Assembly (NCBI RefSeq): GCF_947169445.1
Contig: NZ_CAMVPU010000006.1
Coordinates: 1 to 64,000, forward strand
Direction of reading: 5' to 3'
Source: an uncultured Butyrivibrio sp.
GTDB lineage: Bacteria > Bacillota > Clostridia > Lachnospirales > Lachnospiraceae
DNA: 64,000 bases
Program-made: the position numbers and the translations under genes
The notes under the pieces: generated by a model
Database searches by the model: none
The model's input: only the letters and a program-made list of their open reading frames with translations
What the model was told of the DNA's origin: nothing
In this document: positions 15,961-24,629 of the stretch, piece after piece
Layout of the letters: every line of letters begins with the position of its first letter
Position numbering within the stretch: position 1 is the stretch's first letter

Positions 15961-17015
15961 TATTCAAGAACATATATTATCTTCAACCTATTCTCCACAA
16001 ATTCAACTTCAGCCACGGCTCCGCACAGCATTGGAAGCATAGGCGGATGATGTCCTATATCCAGGTCAAAGAGAATAGGAACGCCATATTCTGCAAGAAT
16101 GTCAGTGACAGCATTGTACTGGTCAAGGCCGAACATTTCCTGACCGAAGGCTGCACCGGGGCGACCAATGAGGAAGCCTTTCACATGCGAAAACCATCCG
16201 GCTTCGCGAAGATTCCAAATTGCTCTTCGAATGCTGTAAGCGTTAAGGTCGCAGGCTTCGAGGAACCAGATTATTCCATCGTCCTCGTATTTACCTGAAA
16301 AGCCCTTCGCATCTTCATAGGGGGTTCCAACCAGATTCGCAAGGCAGTCAAGACATCCACCGATCAGGCGTCCTTTGAAACCTACAGGGGTATTCACCGC
16401 CTCACCATCCAAGATGCCTTCACCTCCCAGATACGCTTTCATTCTGTTAGGCTCAGTTACATAGTAGCTGCAAAGGTCTGCTGCCCCTTCAGGAAGTTCC
16501 AGCTCCCACTTATCATAATTAGAAAATTCAAGCTTTTTCCCGGTTAAAAGATCAAACGCATCTGCCACTGCCGGATGCCACTTTTCCATACCAAAGTCTC
16601 CCGCGCAAGGAGCATAGATTGCTGCGGTATCAGCCAATGTAACAGATGGGAAAATAAAGTTTGTATTATCGGAATAGCCCATGTACCACTTAGGTTTTGC
16701 CTTCTTAACGCCTTCAAAATCAATAAATGGCACAACCTCGCACATAAGCTCGCCACCACCAACGGACATGAGTACATCATTCTTGTCGCTTTGGTAATAG
16801 TCATTTAGTTCCTCGCCGCACTTCTCTGGTGTATTACTAATGCCAATTCCAAGCGCCACGCTGCAGTTGGGGCCTTCGTCGAGGCTATACCCCATTTCAG
16901 AAAAAGTCTTTTTAGCATTTGCAAAACGACTAATATATGGTTCAAAGGTGCACCCAAAGGATGGTGCTACAAAGCCTATGGTTCCGCCAACTTTTAAGAA
17001 CTCAGGGTATCGCAT
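15960..17015 (-). CDS. S66 family LD-carboxypeptidase / MccF-like
   Basis: 351 residues from MRYPEFLKVGG, placed by AGGAGGG six bases upstream; the upstream in-frame ATG is poorer. S66 serine peptidases remove the terminal D-Ala from murein tetrapeptides in recycling or, as MccF, inactivate microcin C-like peptide-nucleotides. Catalytic Ser115 in MGYSDNTN, Glu in WFLEACDLNAYSIRR and His in DIGHHPPMLP are visible. No signal peptide. It lies 33 bases after barstar in the same orientation; the preceding genes are barnase and GH28. Confidence 0.88.
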   Translation of the reverse strand: MRYPEFLKVGGTIGFVAPSFGCTFEPYISRFANAKKTFSEMGYSLDEGPNCSVALGIGISNTPEKCGEELNDYYQSDKNDVLMSVGGGELMCEVVPFIDFEGVKKAKPKWYMGYSDNTNFIFPSVTLADTAAIYAPCAGDFGMEKWHPAVADAFDLLTGKKLEFSNYDKWELELPEGAADLCSYYVTEPNRMKAYLGGEGILDGEAVNTPVGFKGRLIGGCLDCLANLVGTPYEDAKGFSGKYEDDGIIWFLEACDLNAYSIRRAIWNLREAGWFSHVKGFLIGRPGAAFGQEMFGLDQYNAVTDILAEYGVPILFDLDIGHHPPMLPMLCGAVAEVEFVENRLKIIYVLE

Positions 17016-17048
17016 ATTGTTCCCTCCTATACACACTATAGTAATAAA

Positions 17049-17324
17049 TCACGGATAAAATCTTATCCGTAGCCCCTTAACCTCTTCGCATGCCTCGGCG
17101 CACAGTCTCTTAAAAGCATCAAAATACTTTCCAAGTCTATACTCAGCAAATTTGGAATTATAAAAGATAATATTCCACTCGCTTCCACATTCAGTCAGCA
17201 CATCATTAAAAGCATCAAGGTTTCTGCCATAATAGTCAGGAAGCGGCAACTCATCCTCCAGTAATTCCTGCAGTTCGTCCTTATTATGTACTTCCATAAG
17301 ATCTATGTAAAAAATCTGATCCAT
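17049..17324 (-). CDS. Barstar-like ribonuclease inhibitor
   Basis: 91 residues, the length of barstar. Family marks are LPDYYGRNLDAFNDVLTE in the middle, which forms the inhibitor helix that plugs the RNase active site, and the FYIDLMEV start strand. It would protect the cytoplasm from the barnase-like enzyme encoded 30 bases upstream. GTGAGGGAATG gives the start. No signal peptide, as expected. Confidence 0.92.
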   Translation of the reverse strand: MDQIFYIDLMEVHNKDELQELLEDELPLPDYYGRNLDAFNDVLTECGSEWNIIFYNSKFAEYRLGKYFDAFKRLCAEACEEVKGLRIRFYP

Positions 17325-17354
17325 AGTCTCATTCCCTCACATTAGTTAAGATTT

Positions 17355-18029
17355 TTACAATGGTTCCCCATATAATAATTCAAAGGATTCATAGTGATCA
17401 CCGGTATAGTAGATCAGTCCATCGTTGGAATAAACAATTCTTTTCGCTCCACGAGACTTTTTGCCCAAGGTATCTATATCACATTCGTGATAGACTCTTC
17501 CTTTTTTCTCCGGTAAAAGGCCTTCATAATTACCAAATTTACCACCGCCTATACATTTTCCCGGAGCATAGTCTTCCAGCGAACCTCCTGGCCACCCAAG
17601 CTGCTGGGCTTCCCTTTTGGTAATAAAATTTCCCGGAAGCTTACCATATATATGAATATACAAAGCAACATCATCCTTGGAAGTGTAGACACCATCTTCT
17701 GCTGGAATATCCTCTACCACACTGTCTTCTGTATAAATTTTGTCAGAAGAACTGTTTTCTGCAGGACTATCCTCCGCAGATTCATCTCCTACATCCACAT
17801 CCATGATAGAATCTACAATTGTTTCCTGCTCAGTGATAGACCCGTTCCCAGATTCCAACACCTTCGAAAAGTCTGAAGGATTAGTTAGATTTCCTTCATT
17901 TTCACTTGTTTCTAAATACGTTGCCCGATCATACTGCTGATTCTGCTTTCCGCATCCAATCAGGCTCAGTGCCAATAAAAATGCCAGAATAATAGCTGGC
18001 AATTTAATGCGTTTTATGTCTATTAGCAT
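17355..18029 (-). CDS. Exported lipoprotein barnase-like ribonuclease
   Basis: 224 residues from MLIDIKRIKL, chosen because GGAG lies six bases before this ATG. A lipoprotein signal ends LSLIGC (lipobox), followed by an acidic Ser/Glu/Asp linker of about 90 residues and a C-terminal barnase domain (about 116-224). The domain keeps LPGNFITKREAQQLGW and APGKCIGGGKFGN. Catalytic residues match barnase: Glu182 (E73), Arg193 (R83), Arg197 (R87) and His212 (H102). An active surface-anchored guanyl-preferring RNase is predicted, with its barstar encoded next. It begins 32 bases after the GH28 stop. Confidence 0.93.
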   Translation of the reverse strand: MLIDIKRIKLPAIILAFLLALSLIGCGKQNQQYDRATYLETSENEGNLTNPSDFSKVLESGNGSITEQETIVDSIMDVDVGDESAEDSPAENSSSDKIYTEDSVVEDIPAEDGVYTSKDDVALYIHIYGKLPGNFITKREAQQLGWPGGSLEDYAPGKCIGGGKFGNYEGLLPEKKGRVYHECDIDTLGKKSRGAKRIVYSNDGLIYYTGDHYESFELLYGEPL

Positions 18030-18061
18030 TTTCATCTCCATTTATTTCCGTAAAATACAAT

Positions 18062-19633
18062 TTAGTAGCTAAGTCCCTCAAACTCTGTCTTCTCTACATT
18101 AATAAGCTCAGGCTCGCTGTCCACGCTGCCTGCAATCTTCATATTCTTAAGCACAAGCTCTTTTACATTCTTGGCATAGATACTTCTGCCACTCATCTCG
18201 TCAAAATTGTCCATCATAACAGGTCTCTCAGGTACACGCTCTTCCTCAGGCAAAAATGTTGCATCAATATTCTCAAATACAAGCTTGCCAATAGGTCTTT
18301 CAGGAAGTCCAACAGCACACAAAATGCTGGCACTGGCACCCTTACACACGATATTTCTTCCTGTTATCGAACCGATTACCGGTGTCATCTCATCAACAGG
18401 CGCAGGGTTCTGATTCTGAACATAATCACTGTGTCCGTCAGGATCGCAGAAATAGAACATGTTAACAGTAAACGGCATATGCACGCCATTCATATCAATG
18501 TTCTCAAAAACAATGTCATCCAGTACAGACCTCTCGCCTCTTCCTCTTCTCGTCTTTATACGAAGTCCTCTGTCAGTGCCGTCAAAAATACACTGTGACA
18601 CTCTTACATTCTTAACGCCGCCTGCTGCCTCGCTGCCCACTGTCACACTGCCGTGACCGCGCTCAAACTTACAGTTTCTGATAATAATATTCTCAGTTGG
18701 TTTATGGTGCTTAAGGCTCATGTAGTACTTGCCGCTCTTAATTGCCATACAGTCATCACCAACAGAAATAATAGTTCCAAGCACCAATACATTCTTGCAG
18801 CTCTCAGGATCAAGTCCATCTGTATTAGGAGAATCAGATGGGTTGTGAATATACATGTTAAGAAATGACAGATTATCACTATAATAAGGATGCAGCGTCC
18901 AGCAAGGTGAATTCTGAACTGTAACCTTCTGAACTCTCACATTGCTGCATCTGGACAAAAACATCGCGTTGGGTCTCCAGGCACCTCTTTTAACCTTGGC
19001 ATTAACCCACCAGTCACTGTTCTGTGCATTTCCATCGATTGTTCCTGGGCCGATAATATCCAGATTCTCAGCATCAATTGCTGTGATAAGCGACGCATAA
19101 TTAGTAAGAGGATTTCCCTCCCAGCTTCCAAGATTATACTCACTCTTTTCATCGGTAGACATGATCATACCAGGCAGCATCGGATAGTGATTTCTATCAG
19201 TATCGCCCAAAAGCACAGCACCTTCATCAAGCCATAAGGTCATGTTACTCTTAAGGAAAAGAGCTGTAGAATAATAAACTCCCTTAGGAAGATATACTGT
19301 TCCGTCAGCCGGGCATGAACATATAGCAGCCTGAATTGCTGCTGTATCCGATGTTACGCCGTCACCCTTAGCTCCAAATGCCTTTACATCCAGAAGCACT
19401 GACTCATGCTCTGTAGTAAAAGACTCCTCGCTTGCGCCATCTGCGGTCTCAAGTCTAAGGACATATTCTGTATCAGGTAAAAGACCTGTAATAGAAACAA
19501 CATTTTGTCTGCCCCTGTACACTTCTCTGCCAGACAGCTTAACTACAAATTCATCAGCCTGCTGGAAAATAGCCTCTGACTCCAGCTCTATAGTCACACT
19601 TCTGTTAAAAATCTCAACAATCCTAAATTTCAT
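18062..19633 (-). CDS. GH28 polygalacturonase
   Basis: 523 residues. An N-terminal beta-sandwich of about 75 residues precedes the right-handed beta-helix, entered at VKAFGAKGDGVTSDTAAIQ. GH28 catalytic motifs are NTDGLDPES, GDDC (292-295), GHGS with His327, and RIKTRRG. Hydrolyses alpha-1,4-galacturonosyl links in pectin. No signal peptide is seen, so an intracellular exo-acting enzyme on imported oligogalacturonides is likely. GAGGAGG precedes the ATG. It heads the string GH28, barnase, barstar, S66 peptidase, 38-residue ORF, all with gaps under 35 bases. Confidence 0.93.
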   Translation of the reverse strand: MKFRIVEIFNRSVTIELESEAIFQQADEFVVKLSGREVYRGRQNVVSITGLLPDTEYVLRLETADGASEESFTTEHESVLLDVKAFGAKGDGVTSDTAAIQAAICSCPADGTVYLPKGVYYSTALFLKSNMTLWLDEGAVLLGDTDRNHYPMLPGMIMSTDEKSEYNLGSWEGNPLTNYASLITAIDAENLDIIGPGTIDGNAQNSDWWVNAKVKRGAWRPNAMFLSRCSNVRVQKVTVQNSPCWTLHPYYSDNLSFLNMYIHNPSDSPNTDGLDPESCKNVLVLGTIISVGDDCMAIKSGKYYMSLKHHKPTENIIIRNCKFERGHGSVTVGSEAAGGVKNVRVSQCIFDGTDRGLRIKTRRGRGERSVLDDIVFENIDMNGVHMPFTVNMFYFCDPDGHSDYVQNQNPAPVDEMTPVIGSITGRNIVCKGASASILCAVGLPERPIGKLVFENIDATFLPEEERVPERPVMMDNFDEMSGRSIYAKNVKELVLKNMKIAGSVDSEPELINVEKTEFEGLSY

Positions 19634-19676
19634 CTATGCCTCCTCAATTATCATCTATCTGATATCACTTTACCTA

Positions 19677-19762
19677 GTTACTGTTCAGTCGATGACAGCT
19701 TACCGATACTTCATAAATGCAAACAACTAAGCATAATACGAAGTTCTGACCATCAGTAAGCG
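19677..19762. repeat. Possible relic of the 145-bp element
   Basis: The first 12 bases, GTTACTGTTCAG, are identical to the left end of the copies at 32325 and 37691, and the segment closes with CTGACCATCAGTAA, an imperfect inverse. The interior is different (CTTCATAAATGC/GCATAATACGAAG hairpin). It lies between the GH28 gene and the hydrolase gene. Related or chance, undecided. Confidence 0.3.
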
Positions 19763-19774
19763 CCTTCATCACAC

Positions 19775-20554
19775 TTATTTTTTCTCAATAAATTTCTCTA
19801 TCACATCAGCAGTTTCTTTTATCTGCTCATCATTGGTAATCCCGGGAGTACCATCGCCCTCCTGAATTCCGTAATTGCCGAAATAGGAATGAATACCGCC
19901 CTGTATCACATATTCCAAAGAATCAGCCGGCCAGTTTACTTTATTAGCCTCATAGTTCTCCATATTGATGACCTTATCCTCAGAACCATAGATGGATAGG
20001 AGCCTAAGATCACTATTACTAAAATCCGATGTTGTATAGGATGCACAGAGAATCAGCCCTGCAAACTCTTTTTCTTCCAAATGTCCTGCCAAATACTGTG
20101 ATGCAGCAACGCCTCCAAGGGAATGGCCAGCCAGAAACCAGTCAAGCTTATCAAGTGGCTCATACCTGTCAGGATATCTCTCCTTCATCATATCCACTGC
20201 ATCGATTCTAAGAAACGCAAGATTCTCCGGCATTCTGGGCAGCACACAAAGATATCCTCTGTCAGCTAGTTCATACATAAGCCCGCTATATGCAGAAAAC
20301 TCTACCTTTCCTCCGGGGTAAAAGACCACTACAGCCTCCGGTTCACTTCCAGGAACAAAAACAGTAAAATCTTCATCCGAGAATGAAGCAACACCTTCTC
20401 CTACAGAGGCCTTTATGCTGCTGATGCTATCAACATCTGCCTTATAATAATCCAGTGCATATAACTTAAAAATAATTGCAGCTACTGCTACAGCTGCCAA
20501 AAATACTGCCAGTAATGTCAGTACTATTCTGCGAACGCTTTTCTTTTTTTCCAT
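19775..20554 (-). CDS. Membrane-anchored alpha/beta hydrolase
   Basis: 259 residues. One N-terminal membrane segment (about 9-32) after a basic start, then an alpha/beta hydrolase fold. Nucleophile Ser145 in LAGHSLGGVAAS; probable Asp in IYGSEDKVI and His in QGGIHSYFG. The body would face outward. Such domains (PF12695 type) are esterases or lipases of broad substrate; here deacetylation or feruloyl release from pectin would fit the context but is only a guess. The upstream 161-residue gene ends 20 bases before it. Confidence 0.8.
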   Translation of the reverse strand: MEKKKSVRRIVLTLLAVFLAAVAVAAIIFKLYALDYYKADVDSISSIKASVGEGVASFSDEDFTVFVPGSEPEAVVVFYPGGKVEFSAYSGLMYELADRGYLCVLPRMPENLAFLRIDAVDMMKERYPDRYEPLDKLDWFLAGHSLGGVAASQYLAGHLEEKEFAGLILCASYTTSDFSNSDLRLLSIYGSEDKVINMENYEANKVNWPADSLEYVIQGGIHSYFGNYGIQEGDGTPGITNDEQIKETADVIEKFIEKK

Positions 20555-20573
20555 ATTACTCTTTCCATTTCAA

Positions 20574-21059
20574 TTAAATTTCTAAAACCCCCCTAGATTT
20601 AAGACTATCATCCATAATCCTTAAAAGCTCCATTGCGCTTGAGAACTCCTTTTTTTCATTAGTCTCAACCATCAGCACCTGCCCCTGCCAGGTCGCATTC
20701 TGTCTATAGACTATCTGAACAATAAAGGTTCCAAGCTCTCCGCTTTGCTTCTGAATATTGCGAGTTCCATAAGCCTGCTGAATCTTATCAATTACCAGCT
20801 CATCCTCGCTATTAGTCCTGCGGGTATTCCTGACAACATTCGGCGCCTTAAATGTTCTTGGATCAAGACTCTTCTGGGGAAAATCCCATTCATCCAGCAG
20901 CTCATCCACCAATATAAGTAGCTTTATCACACTGTCAAAGGGAATCGGCTCATCCGCATACTGATGGTACAAAGCTCCCTGAAAATCCCCGTTTTTGCTG
21001 CCGTTTATGCAAACACTTATTAGATTTTTGGCAAACATCATCTGCTTTGCATCACTCAT
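20574..21059 (-). CDS. Hypothetical protein, 161 residues
   Basis: Not recognised by family. Soluble, no signal peptide. A Leu/Asp-rich centre (LLILVDELLDEWDFPQ), an Arg/Asn-rich stretch (VVRNTRRTNSED) and a beta-rich end (GTFIVQIVYRQNATWQGQ) suggest a compact alpha/beta fold. GAAGGATCATG stands before the ATG. It precedes the alpha/beta hydrolase with a 19-base gap and is probably co-transcribed. Confidence 0.6.
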   Translation of the reverse strand: MSDAKQMMFAKNLISVCINGSKNGDFQGALYHQYADEPIPFDSVIKLLILVDELLDEWDFPQKSLDPRTFKAPNVVRNTRRTNSEDELVIDKIQQAYGTRNIQKQSGELGTFIVQIVYRQNATWQGQVLMVETNEKKEFSSAMELLRIMDDSLKSRGVLEI

Positions 21060-21137
21060 ATCATGATCCTTCTTCCAATCTAAAACCTGTTACTGCTATA
21101 ATCCCAAACAACAAACCACACTTATTCCAAATCAATA

Positions 21138-21268
21138 TGATATCTTGAATGAATCATTCAAGATATCATCAAACAAGCCGATTCCAGTCGACTTACGTCG
21201 AAGGGCTTGTTTGCCACTTGAATCATGTTCTCACGAAATCCGCAGTAAATGCGGATTTCTGTAATTTC
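21138..21268 (-). repeat. Diverged member of the structured repeat family
   Basis: Read on the minus strand: hairpin 1 has a perfect 10-bp stem GAAATCCGCA/TGCGGATTTC (21235-21259) followed by the conserved GTGAGAA and TGATTCA. Hairpin 2 has a perfect 10-bp stem CAAACAAGCC/GGCTTGTTTG (21170-21213) closing a conserved TTCGAC..AAGTCGA..TGGAAT core. It ends with a 13-bp palindrome TGATATCTTGAAT/ATTCAAGATATCA (21138-21168), which may terminate the gene upstream. The second stem differs entirely in sequence from the 145-bp copies but is still paired. Confidence 0.75.
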
Positions 21269-21293
21269 ATCTAAGAACTCCTGCATTTCCGGA

Positions 21294-22484
21294 TCATACA
21301 TCCAAGGATGTATCAATCATTATCTTGATATATTCTTCCGATTTCTTCTGCATTATGCGAAGGCCATCCTGCATATCAGACAACGTAAATCTGTGGGTGA
21401 TAAGCTCATCCGGTAAAAAGACATCCCTCTCTTTCTTATCACCAGCTTCTCCACTACTACCGGCAGTATCTGCCTTTTTTTTCCAGGAGGAAATTCTTGA
21501 AATAACATACCGCCAGTCATCCAAAGGCTGTCTCTTCCCACCAATCTCTTCGCCTAAATCTCTGCCTTCTGCCGGTCCTAAATAAGATGAATTCCAGGTT
21601 CCCTTTATAGTTAGCTGTCCTCTTAGAATCTTCCAATATACTTCCTTGGGAAGCTCCATATCCGAATAAGGATTACCAACCAGCATGACAGCCCCCATAG
21701 GTGCCATGCACTTTAGCGCCTGAGCATAGTTCTCCGTTCTTCCTATACATTCAAAATAATAATCTGCGCCCAGTTCTCCAGTCCTGCTCATAATGAAATT
21801 CACAGGATCTCCGTACCGGACATCACAGTAATCTTCTTCAGCATATCCCATCTTAAGGGCTTTTTCTTTTTGTACCGTTTTATTTCCTATAAGCAAAACC
21901 TTATGATATCCGGCATCCCTAAGAAACATTGCCACCATAAGTCCTATGGTACCCAGTCCGCAAACAACTATTGTTTTGGCTTTCTCGGACTTTTTCAGGG
22001 CGCCTCTATCACATAATGACAGGCCGATCCTCCTGATAGCGTGAACAGCTACAGCCATAGGTTCCAGCATAGCCGCCTCATCATCACCTACTTCATCAGG
22101 GAGTGGAAGCAGATTCCATAATGGAACTGTCACATACTCTGCAAAACCGCCATCACTTCTTGACCCCAGATAGTTGTAATTCTCACACATTTCATAGTGC
22201 TTCTCCTTACACTGCGAGCAGGTCCTGCAAGGAATCAGTGGAAACACACCAACTCTTTTGCCCACATATCTCTCATCTGAATCGCACTTCTCCACCACGC
22301 CGCAAAATTCATGTCCTGGAATAAGCGGCATGTTATGGGCACCGGTCTTATAAACCCTCGGCACATCCGAGCCACAGATACCGCATCTTGTCACTCTTAC
22401 AAGAGCCTCACCCTCCTTGGGAGAAGGCTTCTCTATATCGGCAATATTAAGATTACCTATTCCATATAAAATCTGTGCTTTCAT
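21294..22484 (-). CDS. Zinc-dependent alcohol/polyol dehydrogenase
   Basis: 396 residues, medium-chain dehydrogenase family, close in style to sorbitol or galactitol-1-phosphate 5-dehydrogenases. Catalytic zinc site CGICGSDV and GHEFCGVVE; structural zinc Cys set in CRTCSQCKEKHYEMC; nucleotide loop VVCGLGTIGLM. About 25 hydrophilic residues (KKKADTAGSSGEAGDKKERD) are inserted near residue 340-360, making it longer than the usual 345-350. Not obviously linked to neighbours. Repeat element 21138-21268 follows its stop. Confidence 0.85.
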   Translation of the reverse strand: MKAQILYGIGNLNIADIEKPSPKEGEALVRVTRCGICGSDVPRVYKTGAHNMPLIPGHEFCGVVEKCDSDERYVGKRVGVFPLIPCRTCSQCKEKHYEMCENYNYLGSRSDGGFAEYVTVPLWNLLPLPDEVGDDEAAMLEPMAVAVHAIRRIGLSLCDRGALKKSEKAKTIVVCGLGTIGLMVAMFLRDAGYHKVLLIGNKTVQKEKALKMGYAEEDYCDVRYGDPVNFIMSRTGELGADYYFECIGRTENYAQALKCMAPMGAVMLVGNPYSDMELPKEVYWKILRGQLTIKGTWNSSYLGPAEGRDLGEEIGGKRQPLDDWRYVISRISSWKKKADTAGSSGEAGDKKERDVFLPDELITHRFTLSDMQDGLRIMQKKSEEYIKIMIDTSLDV

Positions 22485-22552
22485 ACCCCAGCCCTTAAAG
22501 CTTTTGTCACCTTAATGCTTTGTCATAAGAAAAAAGTTCCAATAAAATGATA

Positions 22553-22588
22553 CACGCTTCGAAGTAGCAAATGCAACCTCGAAGCGTG
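22553..22588 (-). terminator. Terminator hairpin after the DUF6465 gene
   Basis: CACGCTTCGA and TCGAAGCGTG pair (10 bp) around a 16-base loop; on the minus strand TATCATTTTATT follows. It lies about 60 bases after the DUF6465 stop. Confidence 0.6.
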
Positions 22589-22649
22589 CTAAAATCTTGT
22601 ACATCTTACACTATTAAATCAGATAAGTTTCAATAATTGATCTATTTGA

Positions 22650-22841
22650 TCAGATATCAAAACTGCCAGTGATGTCATTGTTAACGACATAGTAAGCCTT
22701 GCCTTCTTCTGGCTTAACATAGATATCAAGGTTCTTGATGTCCTTTTTACCATATGCTTCCTTAGCCATAGAAACAAGCTGCTCTTCGTTTAATGCCTTA
22801 TCACCGAACTGAAGCTCGATCTTGGTATTAACCTTTGCCAT
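22650..22841 (-). CDS. DUF6465 family small protein
   Basis: 63 residues, MAKVNTKIELQFGDKALNEE to the end NNDITGSFDI. The composition and the pattern LDIYVKPEEGKAYYVVNND match DUF6465, a short family common in Lachnospiraceae and of unknown role. No signal or membrane segment. GAGGGAGGAAATG supports the start. It appears to be a single-gene unit with its own terminator. Confidence 0.8.
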   Translation of the reverse strand: MAKVNTKIELQFGDKALNEEQLVSMAKEAYGKKDIKNLDIYVKPEEGKAYYVVNNDITGSFDI

Positions 22842-22974
22842 CTCATTTCCTCCCTCTCAAAAATATTTGAAAATATTATAACTCTTTTTTTTTACAAATG
22901 TGAATGTTTTCTTGTAAATTCGCGTAAAATAATATATTTTCTCATCACTTTATTAAATTGTCAGTTAATTATTC

Positions 22975-23163
22975 CTACCTTGATATAATACTGATCACAA
23001 GACAGATCACCGCCATTATGATGATCAGTATGGATAATATCCGCATCCACCTGTTTGTCTCCGGTTCATCCTGCTCTTTATCCTTCTGCAGAGTAGCATA
23101 TGTAAAAAGGATAACCCCCGCAATAAATATCACCGCTGCATAAATCAATAGTACCTTACTCAT
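22975..23163 (-). CDS. Small two-helix membrane protein
   Basis: 62 residues: membrane segment at about 4-25, a charged loop (QKDKEQDEPETNRW) and a second segment at about 40-60. GGAGGGTGT precedes the ATG, a strong sign that it is translated. No family recognised. It diverges from the GHKL kinase gene; a link is possible but not shown. Confidence 0.6.
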   Translation of the reverse strand: MSKVLLIYAAVIFIAGVILFTYATLQKDKEQDEPETNRWMRILSILIIIMAVICLVISIISR

Positions 23164-23288
23164 ACACCCTCCAAATCATCGACATTTCATGTATAATAAA
23201 AATATAATCTTTTCTCGATTATACGTTTATTAAATTATATCATATCGTCACACCCCATTATAGTAGCTGACATATTCCAGAGGCATAC

Positions 23289-24536
23289 ATGAATATTAAA
23301 TATTCTCTATTTGACTTTTTCAAACTTCGATACAGCTTAAAGCAGCTGGTACAGTTCGAGAACACTGACGATGTCAGGAAACAAAAGAGCCGTGCCGCTG
23401 TAATACTCCTGTCCGGTTTTATCATCTATAGTCTTATAGCCACCTTTATTTCATCAGACAGCTATATGCATGGCAAGGTCACCAATATAAGCATTGCTCT
23501 GTTTTTTCTAGTCATAATGATCATCAACAAGATTACCGGCAATCACACTAATCTATGCATTCTCGGCTCTTTTGGCCTTAATTCAATTATGTTTTTCCAC
23601 TTTATCACGGAGGTAGACTGGTCGATTGGAATGGATGCCTTCTGGCTCTTTATCCTGATAATCCCCTTTGTGACCAACTATATATCCGGCGTTGTGTATG
23701 GCTCCATCAGCGCTTTGAGTGGCCTTATACTGAGCATAGTATTGTTCGATACTCCTCTAATTAATTATCTGCAGCCCTACGGGCAAAACATGGTTGACTG
23801 GTTCCCTATCATTTATTTTGTCGTCATGATAGTCGCCGCCATTATGGAATATGAGCTCACAACATATCAGATAGATAAAAAGATCTCTGACGATAAGATC
23901 GCATATTATCAAAAAGAGCGAACCCAAAGACTTCGAGAACAGCTTGCAATTTACGAGTCCAATGAACTCACCATCAGAAAATACAAGCATGACATAAGGC
24001 ATTTTAACAGAGTGCTGTCCGGCTTTATCGATGCAAAAGAATACGACAGAGCTTCTGAGTATTTAAAGGAATTCGATACAATGCTTGAGCAGGTCACAGT
24101 GGTATCGTTCTGTGACAACAAGATAGTAAACGAGCTTTTGACAATATACGCCTCTCGATGTCAGAAGCTAGGTTTCAAAATGCGAGCAAAAGCCATTATC
24201 CCGGAGCGTTTTCCGATGGAGGAAATTGAACTTACCAGCCTTGTAGCCAATGCGCTTGAAAATGCCCTTGAAGCTCAGGAAAATGTTCCAAAAGAAAGAC
24301 GCTTCATACAGTTTGAGCTTACCTATGATGGCAGGAAATTAAAGCTTTTGACCAGGAATACCTGTCTCCATACTGTTTACTTCAATGATCAGGGAATGCC
24401 AAACAGCACCAAGGTAATCCAGAGCGGTATCGGAACACAGCAGATAAGATCTATAGCAGAAAAGTACAGCGGTGTAGCCAGCTTCTCCAAAGAAAACGAC
24501 ACATTCATCGTAAAGGCAATCATGACCTGCATCTAA
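23289..24536 (+). CDS. GHKL-type sensor histidine kinase
   Basis: 415 residues. Six hydrophobic segments at about 40-195, then a coiled linker and a kinase core of the AgrC/GHKL class: phosphoacceptor His in RKYKHDIRHFNR and ATP-lid Asn box NALENALEAQE. This class usually pairs with a LytTR response regulator and senses peptides or envelope signals. No regulator gene is adjacent; the nearest LytTR gene (56274) is 32 kb away. GAGG lies seven bases before the ATG. Confidence 0.85.
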   Translation: MNIKYSLFDFFKLRYSLKQLVQFENTDDVRKQKSRAAVILLSGFIIYSLIATFISSDSYMHGKVTNISIALFFLVIMIINKITGNHTNLCILGSFGLNSIMFFHFITEVDWSIGMDAFWLFILIIPFVTNYISGVVYGSISALSGLILSIVLFDTPLINYLQPYGQNMVDWFPIIYFVVMIVAAIMEYELTTYQIDKKISDDKIAYYQKERTQRLREQLAIYESNELTIRKYKHDIRHFNRVLSGFIDAKEYDRASEYLKEFDTMLEQVTVVSFCDNKIVNELLTIYASRCQKLGFKMRAKAIIPERFPMEEIELTSLVANALENALEAQENVPKERRFIQFELTYDGRKLKLLTRNTCLHTVYFNDQGMPNSTKVIQSGIGTQQIRSIAEKYSGVASFSKENDTFIVKAIMTCI

Positions 24537-24591
24537 GGTAGCCGCATCACGCAAAAGAAAAATTCACTATGCAAGCAATTGTCAAAAATCG

Positions 24592-24629
24592 AAAAACGCA
24601 CAGTAGGTTTTATCCTGCCTGTGCGTTTT
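24592..24629. terminator. Bidirectional terminator between the kinase and plsC genes
   Basis: AAAACGCACAG pairs with CTGTGCGTTTT, with inner AGG/CCT and T/A tails on both sides. It contains the stop codon of plsC and serves two convergent genes. Confidence 0.8.

Noticed and set aside
23289..24536. Complete quorum-sensing (agr-like) locus
   Set aside because: Only the GHKL kinase is present; the neighbouring 62-residue protein has two helices but no AgrB or AgrD features, and no regulator is adjacent.
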